Shown: positions 42,322 to 50,886, counted from the first letter of the stretch. The stretch: 64,000 nt of DNA from Pseudomonadota bacterium (GCA_023457495.1 JAEWLQ010000113.1:124001-188000), one strand, 5' to 3'. Made by a program: numbers and translations. Notes: generated from the sequence alone by a model not told the origin.

Positions 42322-43248
42322 ATGCGAGTCCCTGCGCCCTGCCACGCCGCTCTCCTGGCGCTCACGCTGGCGCTGGCTTCTCGCGGCGCCGTCGCGCAGG
42401 AGCTGGAGCCGCGCTCTTACGCGGCGAGCCCGACCGGTTTGAACCTCATCGTGGGAGGATTCGCGCGTTCGAGCGGCGACGTGTTGCCCGATCCGAGCGC
42501 GCCCATCGAAGACATCGAGGCGGAGATCAACGCCGCCATCCTCGGTTACGCGCGCACCTTCGGTTTCCTCGGCCGCTCGTCCAGCGTCGCCCTCGCGGTG
42601 CCCTACGTGAACGCGGATGTGACCGGGCTGGTGTTCGGCACCACGCGCGGCCACGTCGAAAGAACGGGACTCGGCGACACGCGAATCCGGTTCGCGGTGA
42701 ACCTGTACGGATCGCCGGCGCGCAGTCCCGGCGAATTCGCGCGTGAAAAGCCGGGCGCAACGTTTGGCGCGAGTCTCATCGTGGCCGCGCCGACCGGCCA
42801 GTACGACCCCGCCCGCCTGATCAACATCGGCGCGCACCGCTGGGCCTTCAAACCGGAGATCGGATTCGCCTGCCCGTACGGCAAGTGGATCTTCGAAGGT
42901 TACGCGGGCGTGTGGCTGTTCACGGACAACGGCAACTACTTCGGCGGCCAGTTGCGCGAGCAGGATCCGCTGACCAGCCTGCAGGCGCACGTGAGTTACA
43001 CCTTCCGTCCGCGCCTGTGGCTCGCGGCCAACTCGACCTGGTATGACGGCGGCGCCACCACGATCAACGGCGTGCCACGTCTCGACCGGCAATCGAACAC
43101 GCGTTTCGGCGTCACGCTTTCGCTGCCCATGACGGCGCGCCAGTCCCTCAAGCTCGCCTGGAGCGACGGGGTATCGACCCGTATCGGCAGCGACTTCAGC
43201 ACCTGGGGCGTGTTCTGGACCTACGCCTGGGCCGACGGCGCGATGTAG
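42322..43248 (+). CDS. MetA-pathway-type outer-membrane barrel protein
   Basis: A 308-residue exported protein. ATG 42322 opens a signal peptide (MRVPAPCHAALLALTLALAS to GAVAQ). The mature chain consists of beta strands with regular aromatics: LNLIVGGFARSSGDVLPDP, VALAVPYVNADVTG, GASLIVAAPTGQYDPARLIN and the C-terminal FSTWGVFWTYAW. This fits the Phenol_MetA_deg transporter-like family of outer-membrane proteins, which includes proteins near aromatic-degradation genes, although no such genes are here. Upstream in-frame codons to 42211 precede the signal and are rejected. The stop is followed by TTAGCC, giving the word GTAGTTAG. Confidence 0.75.
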   Translation: MRVPAPCHAALLALTLALASRGAVAQELEPRSYAASPTGLNLIVGGFARSSGDVLPDPSAPIEDIEAEINAAILGYARTFGFLGRSSSVALAVPYVNADVTGLVFGTTRGHVERTGLGDTRIRFAVNLYGSPARSPGEFAREKPGATFGASLIVAAPTGQYDPARLINIGAHRWAFKPEIGFACPYGKWIFEGYAGVWLFTDNGNYFGGQLREQDPLTSLQAHVSYTFRPRLWLAANSTWYDGGATTINGVPRLDRQSNTRFGVTLSLPMTARQSLKLAWSDGVSTRIGSDFSTWGVFWTYAWADGAM

Positions 43249-43256
43249 TTAGCCCA

Positions 43257-43736
43257 TCACATGACGCGCGAGACCAGGTCGCCGGCATCGTCCGCGCCCT
43301 GCTGGACGAGCCACGCGCGCATCACCGGCACGAACTTCGCGGCCGCGGCGCCGGGAATGCCGATCCGGTCGAACACCGCGGCGAGATCGTCCTTGTCGTC
43401 GATCGGCCGCGTTACCACGCCCTGCGCCGCCGCGGCTTCCGCGAGTTGTTCGGCCTCGGGCACCGCCGCCACGATCACCTGGTAGTCCTGGTCCGTGAGA
43501 AATCCGCGCGCCATCGCGAGCACCGCGCCCACGCCGCGCCCCGCCTGCATCTTCGATATCCCGAGACGCGTGGACAATGTCTCGAGCAGCGGATTCGCCG
43601 CGACGTATTGTACGCGAGTCACCGAGGGCGCGGCATCGCGGCCCGGCCCCGCGTCCAGTACCGGTTGCGCATGGCCCCGCCACGGCACGGCGAACAGGGC
43701 CGTCAGCATCAGCGCACGCAATCGCGCCAGGCGCAT
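43257..43736 (-). CDS. Exported DUF2780-like protein
   Basis: A 159-residue protein with a signal peptide (MRLARLRALMLTALFAVPW to GHAQ) and a helical mature part: ANPLLETLSTRLGISKMQAGRG, AVLAMARGFLTDQDYQVIVAAV and PVMRAWLVQQGADDAGDL. The pattern (L-x-x-x-L-G-[IV]-x-x-x-Q-A-x-x-G at the start) fits the DUF2780/VcgC-like family of unknown function. A GAGGAG ribosome site lies before ATG 43736. It converges with the MetA-like gene 8 bp away. Confidence 0.68.
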   Translation of the reverse strand: MRLARLRALMLTALFAVPWRGHAQPVLDAGPGRDAAPSVTRVQYVAANPLLETLSTRLGISKMQAGRGVGAVLAMARGFLTDQDYQVIVAAVPEAEQLAEAAAAQGVVTRPIDDKDDLAAVFDRIGIPGAAAAKFVPVMRAWLVQQGADDAGDLVSRVM

Positions 43737-43845
43737 GGCGCCTCCTCGTGACTAACTACCAGGGTACCGGAGAATCTTAGGCGCGATTCCGGTCCGGACA
43801 ATCGGACCAATTGCCGATCCAGCCCGCGCGGCGGGCGCCGGGCGC

Positions 43846-45408
43846 TCAGGTCGAGGGCAACACCACGCGGAACGCGGAACCGCCGGCCGCTCCGGACGTC
43901 AGGGAGATCTTGCCCCCGTGCGCATCAACTATCGCGCGGCAGATCGCAAGCCCGAGTCCCACTCCCCGCGGCTTCGTGCTGAAGAACGGATCGAAGATAC
44001 GCGCCACGTGTTCGGGAAGGATTCCCGTCCCCGAATCCTCGACGCTGATCGCGACGCCGGTGGCGCCATTACGCATCGAGCGCACGCGCAGCCGGCGCGC
44101 CCGGTTGGTGACTGCCTGCATGGATTCGAGCGCATTCATTTCCAGGTTCACGAGCACCTGCAGCAGGCGCCCGCGATCGCCCGTCACCGCGGGCAGGTTC
44201 GGATCGGCCTCGAGTTGCAGCGAGACGTGATGCGCTTCGAGCTCGGCATGCAACAGCAGCAGCGATTCTTTCACCAGCTCGTCCACCGACACCGGCGCCG
44301 CATCGTGGGATCCGGCGAGCACCTGTCGCATGGAGTCGATGATCTGGCCGGCGCGATGACCTTCGCTCGAGATGTCCTCGAGCGCCGCGCGCACCTCTTC
44401 CAGGTCGGCGGGGTCCTTCTGAAGCAGCCGCAGCGCGGCGTCGCCGTTGACGATCACCGCACTCAGCGGCTGGTGCAGCTCGTGCGCGATCGATTCGATC
44501 AATACCTCGAGCGTCATGCGTTTGCCTTCGCGGTCACGCGCGCGCCCCGCGGCGGCGATCGCGAGCCGGGTGTAGGTCTTGGTCGATTCGGTGATCAGCA
44601 GCGCCAGCACCACGCTCGACGCCAGCAGCCCGATAAGGCGCCCGACATACCACGCGACGGTGAAACGGTTGTCCGCGACGGCGAGCAGGATGATTTCCAC
44701 GACGCAGCCCGCGATGACGACCATGAGCCACGATTCGATCATGGAGCCGCGGCCGCGCCGCACCGCGAGGATCGCCACGACGCTCACGGCCACGACCACC
44801 ATTGCAACGCCGCCCGCGACATCGGGGTTCACCCTCAGCTCGTCGATCATCAACTCCGGCAGAAACGGCCCCGCGGCGATGACCGCCCAGGTGAACGCGA
44901 CGACCAGCAGCAACGTCACGACGGCCGAATGCAGGATCGCCGAGCGCACCGCGGCGGGCTCGGCCGGCAACCTGCCGCGCCGGTCACGCAGCAATACGTA
45001 TGCGATCGTCGCGGCCGGCACACCGAGGTGCAGCAGCCCGGAGAGCCAGGCAGCGGTGTCGATCTGTCCGCCTAACAACCCGGATTCGGAGAACGCGCCG
45101 GGAAACGTCAGCACGTGCGAAACGAGAGTGCCGGCCGTGAACAGGAAGCCGCATGCCAGCACGAGCAGCGCACGGGATTGCGTGATGGCGACCTGCGCGA
45201 AGAGCAAGATGGCCGTGATGAGGCCGATCAGGAACAGCAGCGTGTTGATGATCGGGACGAACGCGTCGGCGCGCGCCCATTGCACGTCGCGAAACGGCAG
45301 CGCCAACACGAACGCCGCAAGCAGTACCACCAGGAACATCCTGATGAAGCGCTGCTGCGCGGAAGTGGGAGGAAGAGCGGAGAATAGGTATGCGTGTTCC
45401 CTTAACAC
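43846..45408 (-). CDS. Membrane sensor histidine kinase, eight-helix sensor
   Basis: A 520-residue orphan kinase. It starts at GTG 45408 with GAGGAGG before it; its second codon is the very rare TTA. Residues about 20-275 hold roughly eight membrane helices (MASE-type sensor). Kinase part: H-box ESIAHELHQPLSAVIVNGDA with His 309, a divergent N-box LVNLEMNALESMQ, G1 EDSGTGILPEH, F-box FDPFFSTKPRG and G2 GVGLGLAICR. The H-box and HATPase style are those of the FixL/DctB-like group. No response regulator is adjacent. The word TTGTTAGG occurs at 45071 in its coding strand. Confidence 0.88.
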   Translation of the reverse strand: MLREHAYLFSALPPTSAQQRFIRMFLVVLLAAFVLALPFRDVQWARADAFVPIINTLLFLIGLITAILLFAQVAITQSRALLVLACGFLFTAGTLVSHVLTFPGAFSESGLLGGQIDTAAWLSGLLHLGVPAATIAYVLLRDRRGRLPAEPAAVRSAILHSAVVTLLLVVAFTWAVIAAGPFLPELMIDELRVNPDVAGGVAMVVVAVSVVAILAVRRGRGSMIESWLMVVIAGCVVEIILLAVADNRFTVAWYVGRLIGLLASSVVLALLITESTKTYTRLAIAAAGRARDREGKRMTLEVLIESIAHELHQPLSAVIVNGDAALRLLQKDPADLEEVRAALEDISSEGHRAGQIIDSMRQVLAGSHDAAPVSVDELVKESLLLLHAELEAHHVSLQLEADPNLPAVTGDRGRLLQVLVNLEMNALESMQAVTNRARRLRVRSMRNGATGVAISVEDSGTGILPEHVARIFDPFFSTKPRGVGLGLAICRAIVDAHGGKISLTSGAAGGSAFRVVLPST

Positions 45409-45545
45409 GTCGCCTCCTCGTGAATCCGAACCACTGAACTGGCGCGAATACCGACGCGCAGTCATTGTAAGAGTGTTTCGGGATCAGGAATACATGGCAC
45501 AACGCAGATTGTTAATGAGCCTTTCGTGCATCGGACGCCGACCAA

Positions 45546-45566
45546 CGCATTTGTGAGACAAATGCG
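45546..45566. promoter_or_regulatory. Perfect 9-bp dyad between two kinase genes
   Basis: CGCATTTGT-GAG-ACAAATGCG is an exact inverted repeat with a 3-nt centre, 37 bp after the PAS-kinase stop and about 140 bp before the start of the other kinase. No T-run follows on the minus strand, so an operator is as likely as a terminator. The rest of the 194-bp gap shows nothing else clear. Confidence 0.5.
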
Positions 45567-45602
45567 AAACATGCGCGCAGGTGTTCGGCCGTCGTCGCAG
45601 AT

Positions 45603-46727
45603 TCAGGCCCGGTTCAGCTTGGGCGCTTCGAAGCGAAACGTCGCGCCTCGTCCCGGATTGTTGACCACGTTGAGGTGACCGCCATGCTCCTCGGCGATCG
45701 AACGCGCGATCGCGAGGCCGAGCCCGACGCCCTCCTTGCGTGTCGTGAAGAATGCTTCGAACACTTTCGGCAGGTATTCCGCAGAGATGCCGCAACCATT
45801 GTCGGTGACCGTGAGCACGGGCGTGCCGGCATCCAGACTGGTTCTCAACACCACCTGGCAATTGTCATCGCCGGTCTCTTCCGCGGCATCGATGGCGTTG
45901 GCGACGAGATTCGTGACCAATTGCTGCAGTGAAACACGATCACCGCTCACCTCGAGCTTGCCGGCATACAGGTCCTCGCGCAGCGCGACGTTGCGCCGGC
46001 GCGCTTCGGCCGCGAGCATGCGCAGCGTGTCGCGCGCGATGTCGTTCAGATCGAGCATCACCCGTTCACGTGGGCGCTGCATCGTGAGTGCGCGCAGCCG
46101 GTCCACGATGTCCGCCGCGGAGGCGCTCGCTTCCTGGATGTCCTGCAGGATGGACTTGAGCTCGACCAGATCGAGTTTGTCGCCGCGCTCCAAGGTCAGG
46201 GTGGCCGCGCTCACGTTGGCGAAGATGGCCGCGAGGGGCTGCTTGACCTCGTGAACGATCATCGCCGAGAGCTCGCCGAGCAACGCGAGCCGTCCCGCGT
46301 GGGCGAGCCGCTGGCGCGTGATCGCGAGCTCGCGCTCCGCCTGCTTGAGCTCGGTGACGTCGCGGCAGGTGCACAACATGGAGCCACCCTGGATCGACAC
46401 GTGCTTCAGGTGGATCAGCAGGACGCGTGGGTCGCCGGACTTCGAGACGACTTCGCGTTCGACGTTGCGGATTTCTCCGCGCGCGACGAGCTCCTCCAGG
46501 TCGCAAACGCGGCCGCCGAGAAAGCGGTCGATGCTGCGCATCGCGCGCACTTCATCGGGTGAGTAGCCGAAGATAACATCGACGTTCGGACAGACGTAGG
46601 TGAATACGCCCTGGTCGTCCGTCATGAACACGGCGTCGGAGATGCTGCCGAGCGTCGCGCGATGCAGCTCTTCCGAATCCCGCAGTGCCTGGTAACTGCT
46701 CGATCTGCCGCCGTTGATAGGGTTCAT
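45603..46727 (-). CDS. PAS-domain soluble sensor histidine kinase
   Basis: A 374-residue cytosolic kinase. A PAS domain covers about 15-125 (ISDAVFMTDDQGVFTYVCPN, VIFGYSPDEVRAM), then the dimer helix with H-box SAMIVHEVKQPLAAIFANVS (His 159), N-box LVTNLVANAIDAAEE, G1 TDNGCGISAEYL, and FTTRKEGVGLGLAIARSI. It belongs to the same FixL/DctB-like group as the kinase gene on its 5'-flank at 43.8 kb, but the two are separate. ATG 46727 is chosen because the sequence before it shows no domain; no ribosome site is evident there. Partner regulator unknown; the receiver at 50.4 kb is a possible but unproven match. Confidence 0.88.
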   Translation of the reverse strand: MNPINGGRSSSYQALRDSEELHRATLGSISDAVFMTDDQGVFTYVCPNVDVIFGYSPDEVRAMRSIDRFLGGRVCDLEELVARGEIRNVEREVVSKSGDPRVLLIHLKHVSIQGGSMLCTCRDVTELKQAERELAITRQRLAHAGRLALLGELSAMIVHEVKQPLAAIFANVSAATLTLERGDKLDLVELKSILQDIQEASASAADIVDRLRALTMQRPRERVMLDLNDIARDTLRMLAAEARRRNVALREDLYAGKLEVSGDRVSLQQLVTNLVANAIDAAEETGDDNCQVVLRTSLDAGTPVLTVTDNGCGISAEYLPKVFEAFFTTRKEGVGLGLAIARSIAEEHGGHLNVVNNPGRGATFRFEAPKLNRA

Positions 46728-46918
46728 CCGGGGAGATTGCCGCAATACGGTGCGGCATGCACCTGTTAGGCCTGACCGCCCCATATCGGTGCATGGCGCC
46801 GCGCAATCGAAACCCGCAGAAAAATCGTCCGGACAACGCGGCGCGGTAGAGAGTCCGCGCACCGCCGCCCCCCAGCCTCGCTTTCCGGAGAACGGCGGCA
46901 CGCGGACGGGGCAACTAA

Positions 46919-47548
46919 CTACATGCGGCGCATCCAGCGACGCGTCGTGAGACCCGCGCCGAGTGCGATCAACATCGAACCGAGCAGTCCGAGCAGCGGC
47001 AGCGTCCCGGCCGTGCGCGGCAGATCCGAATAGGTATCACTCGTCTGCGCGACCTGTTCGGCCGGGCGCGTGGTCACCGGAACGATCACCGCGACCGCCA
47101 CCGGTGTCGCGGAGGGGGTGTCTTCCGTGTAGAAATTCGCGGCAAGGCGGTCTTCCGGTATGTAGAACGTGAGCTGGTCTCCGGGGCTCAGCCGGGCAAT
47201 GGCCGTCTTGCGGCCATCGACTTCTATTTCCATGCCCGCCGGCGGATTCAGCCGGACCGGATCGGTGCCGCGCTGGAATCGCACGTCGAGCTCTTCGCCG
47301 CGCCGTCCGACTCGCGTCACCTCGCCCTGGAACTTCACGAATGTCTTGCCGTCCTTCTTCACGACTTCGCGGCACGCGACGGCGATGCGCGGAAATCGCT
47401 CGAGCGTTTCCTGCGACCAGACAATCTGCGTGCAGTTCTCGGCATTGTCGGCGGTGAATGCCTTGGCGAGCGAACCCTGCTGTGCAAGTGCGCCGCCGCC
47501 CACCGCGAGGGCGATTACGGCCGCGATCGACGTGGCGTAACGTTTCAT
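46919..47548 (-). CDS. Sortase substrate with C-terminal LPRTAG signal
   Basis: A 209-residue exported protein, third gene of a sortase operon. GGAGA precedes ATG 47548; the signal peptide is MKRYATSIAAVIALAVGGGA to LAQ. The mature part is a beta domain (FVKFQGEVTRVGRRGEELDV, LSPGDQLTFYIPEDRLAAN) with two cysteines (ENCTQ, VACRE). The end is a full cell-wall-sorting signal: LPRTAG at 176-181, a hydrophobic helix (TLPLLGLLGSMLIALGAG) and a positive tail RRWMRRM. In the LPxTG scheme the sortase cuts between Thr and the next residue. This is rare in Proteobacteria, and the acceptor is unknown. Confidence 0.85.
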   Translation of the reverse strand: MKRYATSIAAVIALAVGGGALAQQGSLAKAFTADNAENCTQIVWSQETLERFPRIAVACREVVKKDGKTFVKFQGEVTRVGRRGEELDVRFQRGTDPVRLNPPAGMEIEVDGRKTAIARLSPGDQLTFYIPEDRLAANFYTEDTPSATPVAVAVIVPVTTRPAEQVAQTSDTYSDLPRTAGTLPLLGLLGSMLIALGAGLTTRRWMRRM

Positions 47549-48231
47549 GGCTGTCTCCAATTGTTGACCTGTAGTGATTCACCGTCGCGGGAACTCTTGC
47601 TCCTGCCCGCGTCGTCGAGTTCCGCGCGAACGATGAATCGTTGCGGCGCGGAGCCGACGAAATAGAACGGGTAACACGTCACCAGCGTGACGGTCGGTAC
47701 GCGCGTGGGCGCGAGTACGCTGTTGTCCTCGGAATCGACGATCCGCAGGTCGACGATGCGATATCGCTTCGTCTGTCCGCGGAAGTCGAGGTACAACTCG
47801 CCCTCGACCGCGACATCCTTGAGCGCGCGAAAGTAGCCATCGCGATGCGCCGCGATGCCGACGTTGCCGCCCTGCATCAGCGGCCGCACGCCATCGATGA
47901 GCCCGGCGCCTCGATTGAGGTTCACCTCGCTCACGGACCCATAAACCGGCACTTCTAGGGATATGGAAGGAATGCGCAGCAGCGCCTCGGGACTGCCCAC
48001 TTCCCTTTGCGCGTTCACATAGGCCGCCACACGCTGGTGGGACCACAATGACTGGTCGGCAGGCCTGTGTGCCTCAACCTGGGCATCGGCCAACCGCATC
48101 TCGGCGCGAATTTCCGCGACGCCGGCCGCGTGGGCCTGCGCGGTCCACAACCGCAATCCCAGGTAGCTCGCGAGCAGCACACCACCCGCGATCCAGGCGA
48201 TTGTCTCCAGCGAGGTGCGTCCGTGGCTCAA
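47545..48231 (-). CDS. Sortase (class D-like)
   Basis: A 228-residue membrane-anchored transpeptidase. One N-terminal helix (TIAWIAGGVLLASYLGLRLW) is followed by the sortase barrel with all catalytic residues: His 129 in VGIAAHRDGYFRAL, Cys 186 in VTLVTCYPFYFVG and Arg 198 or 202 in APQRFIVRAEL. The TLVTCYPF(Y) block is typical of class D sortases. It starts at TTG 48231 with GGAG 6 bp before it, and its stop overlaps the substrate ATG by 4 bp. Function: joins the LPRTAG protein to an amine acceptor or another protein at the outer face of the inner membrane. Confidence 0.93.
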   Translation of the reverse strand: MSHGRTSLETIAWIAGGVLLASYLGLRLWTAQAHAAGVAEIRAEMRLADAQVEAHRPADQSLWSHQRVAAYVNAQREVGSPEALLRIPSISLEVPVYGSVSEVNLNRGAGLIDGVRPLMQGGNVGIAAHRDGYFRALKDVAVEGELYLDFRGQTKRYRIVDLRIVDSEDNSVLAPTRVPTVTLVTCYPFYFVGSAPQRFIVRAELDDAGRSKSSRDGESLQVNNWRQP

Positions 48232-48234
48232 GGT

Positions 48235-48768
48235 TCACTCCGCCACGAGATCGCCGGGCTTCCAGCTCTTGCTGAAGAAGGACTCGAGCGGATTGACGAA
48301 GCGCAACAAGGCAAACCAGCCGATGCCGGGCGTCGTGCGGATCCAGCACGCGTGGCGGTACGCCGGACGCTTCGGTCCGAAGTAAATTTCCACGCCGTCG
48401 CGGATGGGACACTCCCCGGGTGTGGCGTCCTCGTCGAGCTCGAACTTGTGCTCCATGCGCACCAGCGGCCAGGTCCGCCCATCGCAGGCCGCGATCGAGA
48501 CGCAGCGCCCGACCGGGATTCCGCCCGGCAGCTCGAGGCGATAGGACCGGGCCCCGTCGAGCATTTCCCGGCGGTCGTCCTGCATGGACAGGAGGTAACA
48601 GGAGTCGAAGCTCGAGAAAGCCCATTCCCAGCGCCGATCGGCATACGCCAGCCGGGCGGCGTCGCAGCGCATGAACAGCGGCTTGCCGGCACGGGCGCCT
48701 TGCAGCTCCGCGAGCGGCGGCTGTCCGCGCGACACTTGAGTCGAGATCACCTGTGCTTCCCGTTCCAT
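48235..48768 (-). CDS. DUF1214-domain protein
   Basis: A 177-residue protein, first gene of the sortase operon, 3 bp ahead of it. The C-terminal 100 residues match the DUF1214 domain: SYRLELPGGIPVGRCVSIAA, EIYFGPKRPAYRHACWIRTT and PGIGWFALLRFVNPLESFFS-KSWKPGD. No signal peptide or membrane helix is visible from ATG 48768, and the upstream frame to 48909 is arginine-rich and unlikely to code. Five cysteines are spread along the chain. DUF1214 proteins have no known biochemical role; the tight coupling suggests it serves the sortase step, for example as an acceptor-side or maturation factor. Confidence 0.75.
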   Translation of the reverse strand: MEREAQVISTQVSRGQPPLAELQGARAGKPLFMRCDAARLAYADRRWEWAFSSFDSCYLLSMQDDRREMLDGARSYRLELPGGIPVGRCVSIAACDGRTWPLVRMEHKFELDEDATPGECPIRDGVEIYFGPKRPAYRHACWIRTTPGIGWFALLRFVNPLESFFSKSWKPGDLVAE

Positions 48769-48930
48769 GCTTAGGCCATCCGTGATTTCAGGCAAATCTT
48801 CGCGTTTGGGCGCGGGGCGGCAATGGGCCCTTCGTCCCATACGTCGCCTCACGGGTGATCGGGAAGCTAGCAAGCACCGGCCGACTCCGCGGCCACGGCG
48901 CCGCGCCACCCCCCCTAGGACCCGAACGCC

Positions 48931-49926
48931 ATGCGTGCTAACTACCTACCATGCCGGCTGCTGGCGGCATGCCTTGTGCTCCTGCTCTGCGCGCCGGGTT
49001 TCGGCGCGGCTCCCGACCCACTGCCGTCCTGGAACGCGACCGCTCCGAAGCGCGCCGTCATCGCGTTCGTGGAGCGGGTCACGACCGAAGGATCGAAGGA
49101 TTTCGTACCCCCTGCCGAGCGAATCGCCGCGTTCGACAACGACGGCACGTTGTGGGTCGAGCAGCCTATCTACACGCAGATGACATTCGCGATCGACCAG
49201 GTGAAACTGATGGCGCCGCTGCATCCGGACTGGAAGGGCAAGGAGCCGTTCTCGTCGATCATCGACGGCCGCCCGCAGGACGCGCTCGCGGGCGGCGAAC
49301 ACGCGGCGGCGCAGATCGTCGCGGCGACGCACTCCGGCATGACGACCGACGCCTTCGAGAACACGGTGAAGCAGTGGATCCGCACCGCGCAGCATCCGCG
49401 CTTCCGCCGCACGTACGACCGCTGCGCCTATCAACCCATGCTCGAACTGCTCGCGTACCTGCGCGCCAACGGATTCAAGACCTTCATCGTGTCGGGCGGC
49501 GGTGTGGAGTTCATGCGCGCCTTCTCGGAGAAGACCTACGGCATCCCGCCCGAGCAGGTGATCGGCAGCGTGGGCAAGCAGAAGTACCAGATGCGCGGCA
49601 CGGAGCCCGTGTTGCTCAAGATGGCCGAAGTGGAATTCATCGACGATGGCCCGGGTAAGCCCGCGGGCATCCAGCGTTTCATCGGGCGACGCCCGATCGC
49701 GGCCTTCGGCAACTCGGATGGCGATCGCGAGATGCTCGAGTGGACCACCGCAGGCCCGGGGGCGCGCTTCGCGCTGCTCGTGCACCACACCGACGGCGAA
49801 CGCGAATACGCCTACGACCGGGATTCGAAGATCGGCAAATTGTCCGCGGCGCTCGACCAGGCCCGCCAGAGGGGCTGGACGGTCGTGAGCATGAAGGACG
49901 ACTGGAACACGATCCTGCCGCCCTGA
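48931..49926 (+). CDS. Exported HAD-family phosphatase
   Basis: A 331-residue HAD hydrolase with a signal peptide (NYLPCRLLAACLVLLLCAPG to FGAA; ATG 48931). Motif I is IAAFDNDGTLW (Asp 69, Asp 71), motif II IVSGGG, a lysine for motif III in PVLLKMAEVEF, and motif IV AFGNSDGDREML. A cap-like segment lies between motifs I and II. It is a paralogue of the gene at 51.9 kb, sharing NDGTLW, QPMLELLAYLRA/QPQLELLELLRA and the end TVVSMK(D/Q)DW. Secreted phosphatases of this sort release phosphate from phosphomonoesters or phosphoserine; the substrate is unknown. No Pho box was found upstream. Confidence 0.88.
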   Translation: MRANYLPCRLLAACLVLLLCAPGFGAAPDPLPSWNATAPKRAVIAFVERVTTEGSKDFVPPAERIAAFDNDGTLWVEQPIYTQMTFAIDQVKLMAPLHPDWKGKEPFSSIIDGRPQDALAGGEHAAAQIVAATHSGMTTDAFENTVKQWIRTAQHPRFRRTYDRCAYQPMLELLAYLRANGFKTFIVSGGGVEFMRAFSEKTYGIPPEQVIGSVGKQKYQMRGTEPVLLKMAEVEFIDDGPGKPAGIQRFIGRRPIAAFGNSDGDREMLEWTTAGPGARFALLVHHTDGEREYAYDRDSKIGKLSAALDQARQRGWTVVSMKDDWNTILPP

Positions 49927-49944
49927 GTCACTGAGCCTCCGGAA

Positions 49945-50121
49945 CTACTTCTCTCCGGCCGGCGGGTCCCCGGCGCTCACGGGTCGATCGTGCTCGACGT
50001 GCTGCGGAAACAGCAGCTGGCGCATCTGTGGATGCCAGTTGCGCGTCATCGTCCGGTACGCGTCCAGCTCCCCATCCGAGGGAGGACGCGGCCGAAACGG
50101 GATCACGTTGTCTTTCGTCAT
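49945..50121 (-). CDS. Small conserved hypothetical protein
   Basis: A 58-residue soluble protein from ATG 50121 (MTKDNVIPFRPRPPSDGELD). The N-terminal NVIPFRPRPPS stretch and the AYRTMTRNWHPQMRQLLFP segment are the kind of short conserved blocks seen in proteobacterial microproteins, but I cannot name a family. It is proline- and arginine-rich with no signal or membrane segment. It converges with the HAD phosphatase gene 18 bp away. A CCTAGG core sits about 100 bp upstream of its start. Confidence 0.55.
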   Translation of the reverse strand: MTKDNVIPFRPRPPSDGELDAYRTMTRNWHPQMRQLLFPQHVEHDRPVSAGDPPAGEK

Positions 50122-50300
50122 GGTAGCCACCGCGAGTGGAAGCTGAAGCCGGAATGGATGCTCACTCCATCCGGGATTCCGCTCCGTGCTGCGCATCGCA
50201 AATACGGTGGGCTGCGAAATGGACCTAGGGCGTATGGAACGCCGGCTACCGCGCGGTCATCGTTGCGGACGCGAAAATGAGACTTCGAGGACGAACCCGC

Positions 50301-50414
50301 ATGTCGAAGAAAGAGCCCGACGCATCCTCGCGGATTGCCGCCGGGCCGAAGGCGATTCCGGGCGTTGATTCACCTGACTGGCTGCCCGCGCCCGTGGGCG
50401 AGCCACCTCCCTAA
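50301..50414 (+). CDS. Possible 37-residue microprotein
   Basis: A short frame, ATG 50301 to TAA 50414, with GAGGA 9 bp before the start. The product begins MSKKEPDASSRIAAGPKAIP and ends WLPAPVGEPPP. It fills the gap between the small gene at 50.1 kb and the receiver gene, and its stop abuts the receiver stop at 50415. It has the composition of a disordered peptide. The ribosome site and lack of a competing gene support it; nothing else does. Confidence 0.42.
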   Translation: MSKKEPDASSRIAAGPKAIPGVDSPDWLPAPVGEPPP

Positions 50415-50786
50415 CTAACCCGCGTTGAGGAGCGCCGCGTTGAGCTCATCGGCCGAGAAAGGTTTCTTGAGGTACGCGACGCAGCCGAGCCCGATCGCCC
50501 GCTCGCGCACGGCGGGATCGTCCGACGCTGTCATGAAAATGATGGGGACGGGCCGCCGCTCCGCGCGCGCCAGTGTTTCGCCGAGCGCGATGCCCGACAT
50601 GCCGTCGCCGAGATGGACGTCCAGGATCAGGCAAGACGCGGACTGCGCGGCGGAGCACGAGAGAAAGCGTTCCGCCGACTCGTACACGAGGACCTCGTAT
50701 CCGCACGCGGCCAGGAGCCGCCGGAACGCCTTGCGCGCGCCGGGGTCGTCGTCCACGAATGCAACAATTCTGGATGTGCCTGCCAT
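50415..50786 (-). CDS. Single-domain response regulator receiver
   Basis: A 123-residue CheY-like protein consisting only of a receiver domain: acidic cluster in VAFVDDDPGARKA, phospho-acceptor Asp 56 in CLILDVHLGDGMSG, Thr in FMTASDD and Lys 108 in VAYLKKPFSADEL. ATG 50786 gives a clean domain start; an ATG at 50816 is also possible. It resembles FixJ-type receivers rather than CheY. With no output domain it likely acts by protein contact or as a phosphate sink for an orphan kinase such as those at 43.8-46.7 kb. Divergent from the AraC gene. Confidence 0.85.
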   Translation of the reverse strand: MAGTSRIVAFVDDDPGARKAFRRLLAACGYEVLVYESAERFLSCSAAQSASCLILDVHLGDGMSGIALGETLARAERRPVPIIFMTASDDPAVRERAIGLGCVAYLKKPFSADELNAALLNAG

Positions 50787-50886
50787 TGCGGCGCGCAGGT
50801 TACGGGCCGGCGGCATCTCCTGCCTTGTCAGGCGTGGCCAGAATGTTTTCCGAGCCGGCCATCGACACTCCGACCAGGAACACGAC

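Noticed and set aside
50186..50368. 60-codon plus-strand frame
   Set aside because: Arg/Glu-rich, no ribosome site, overlaps the better-supported 50301 frame in another phase.
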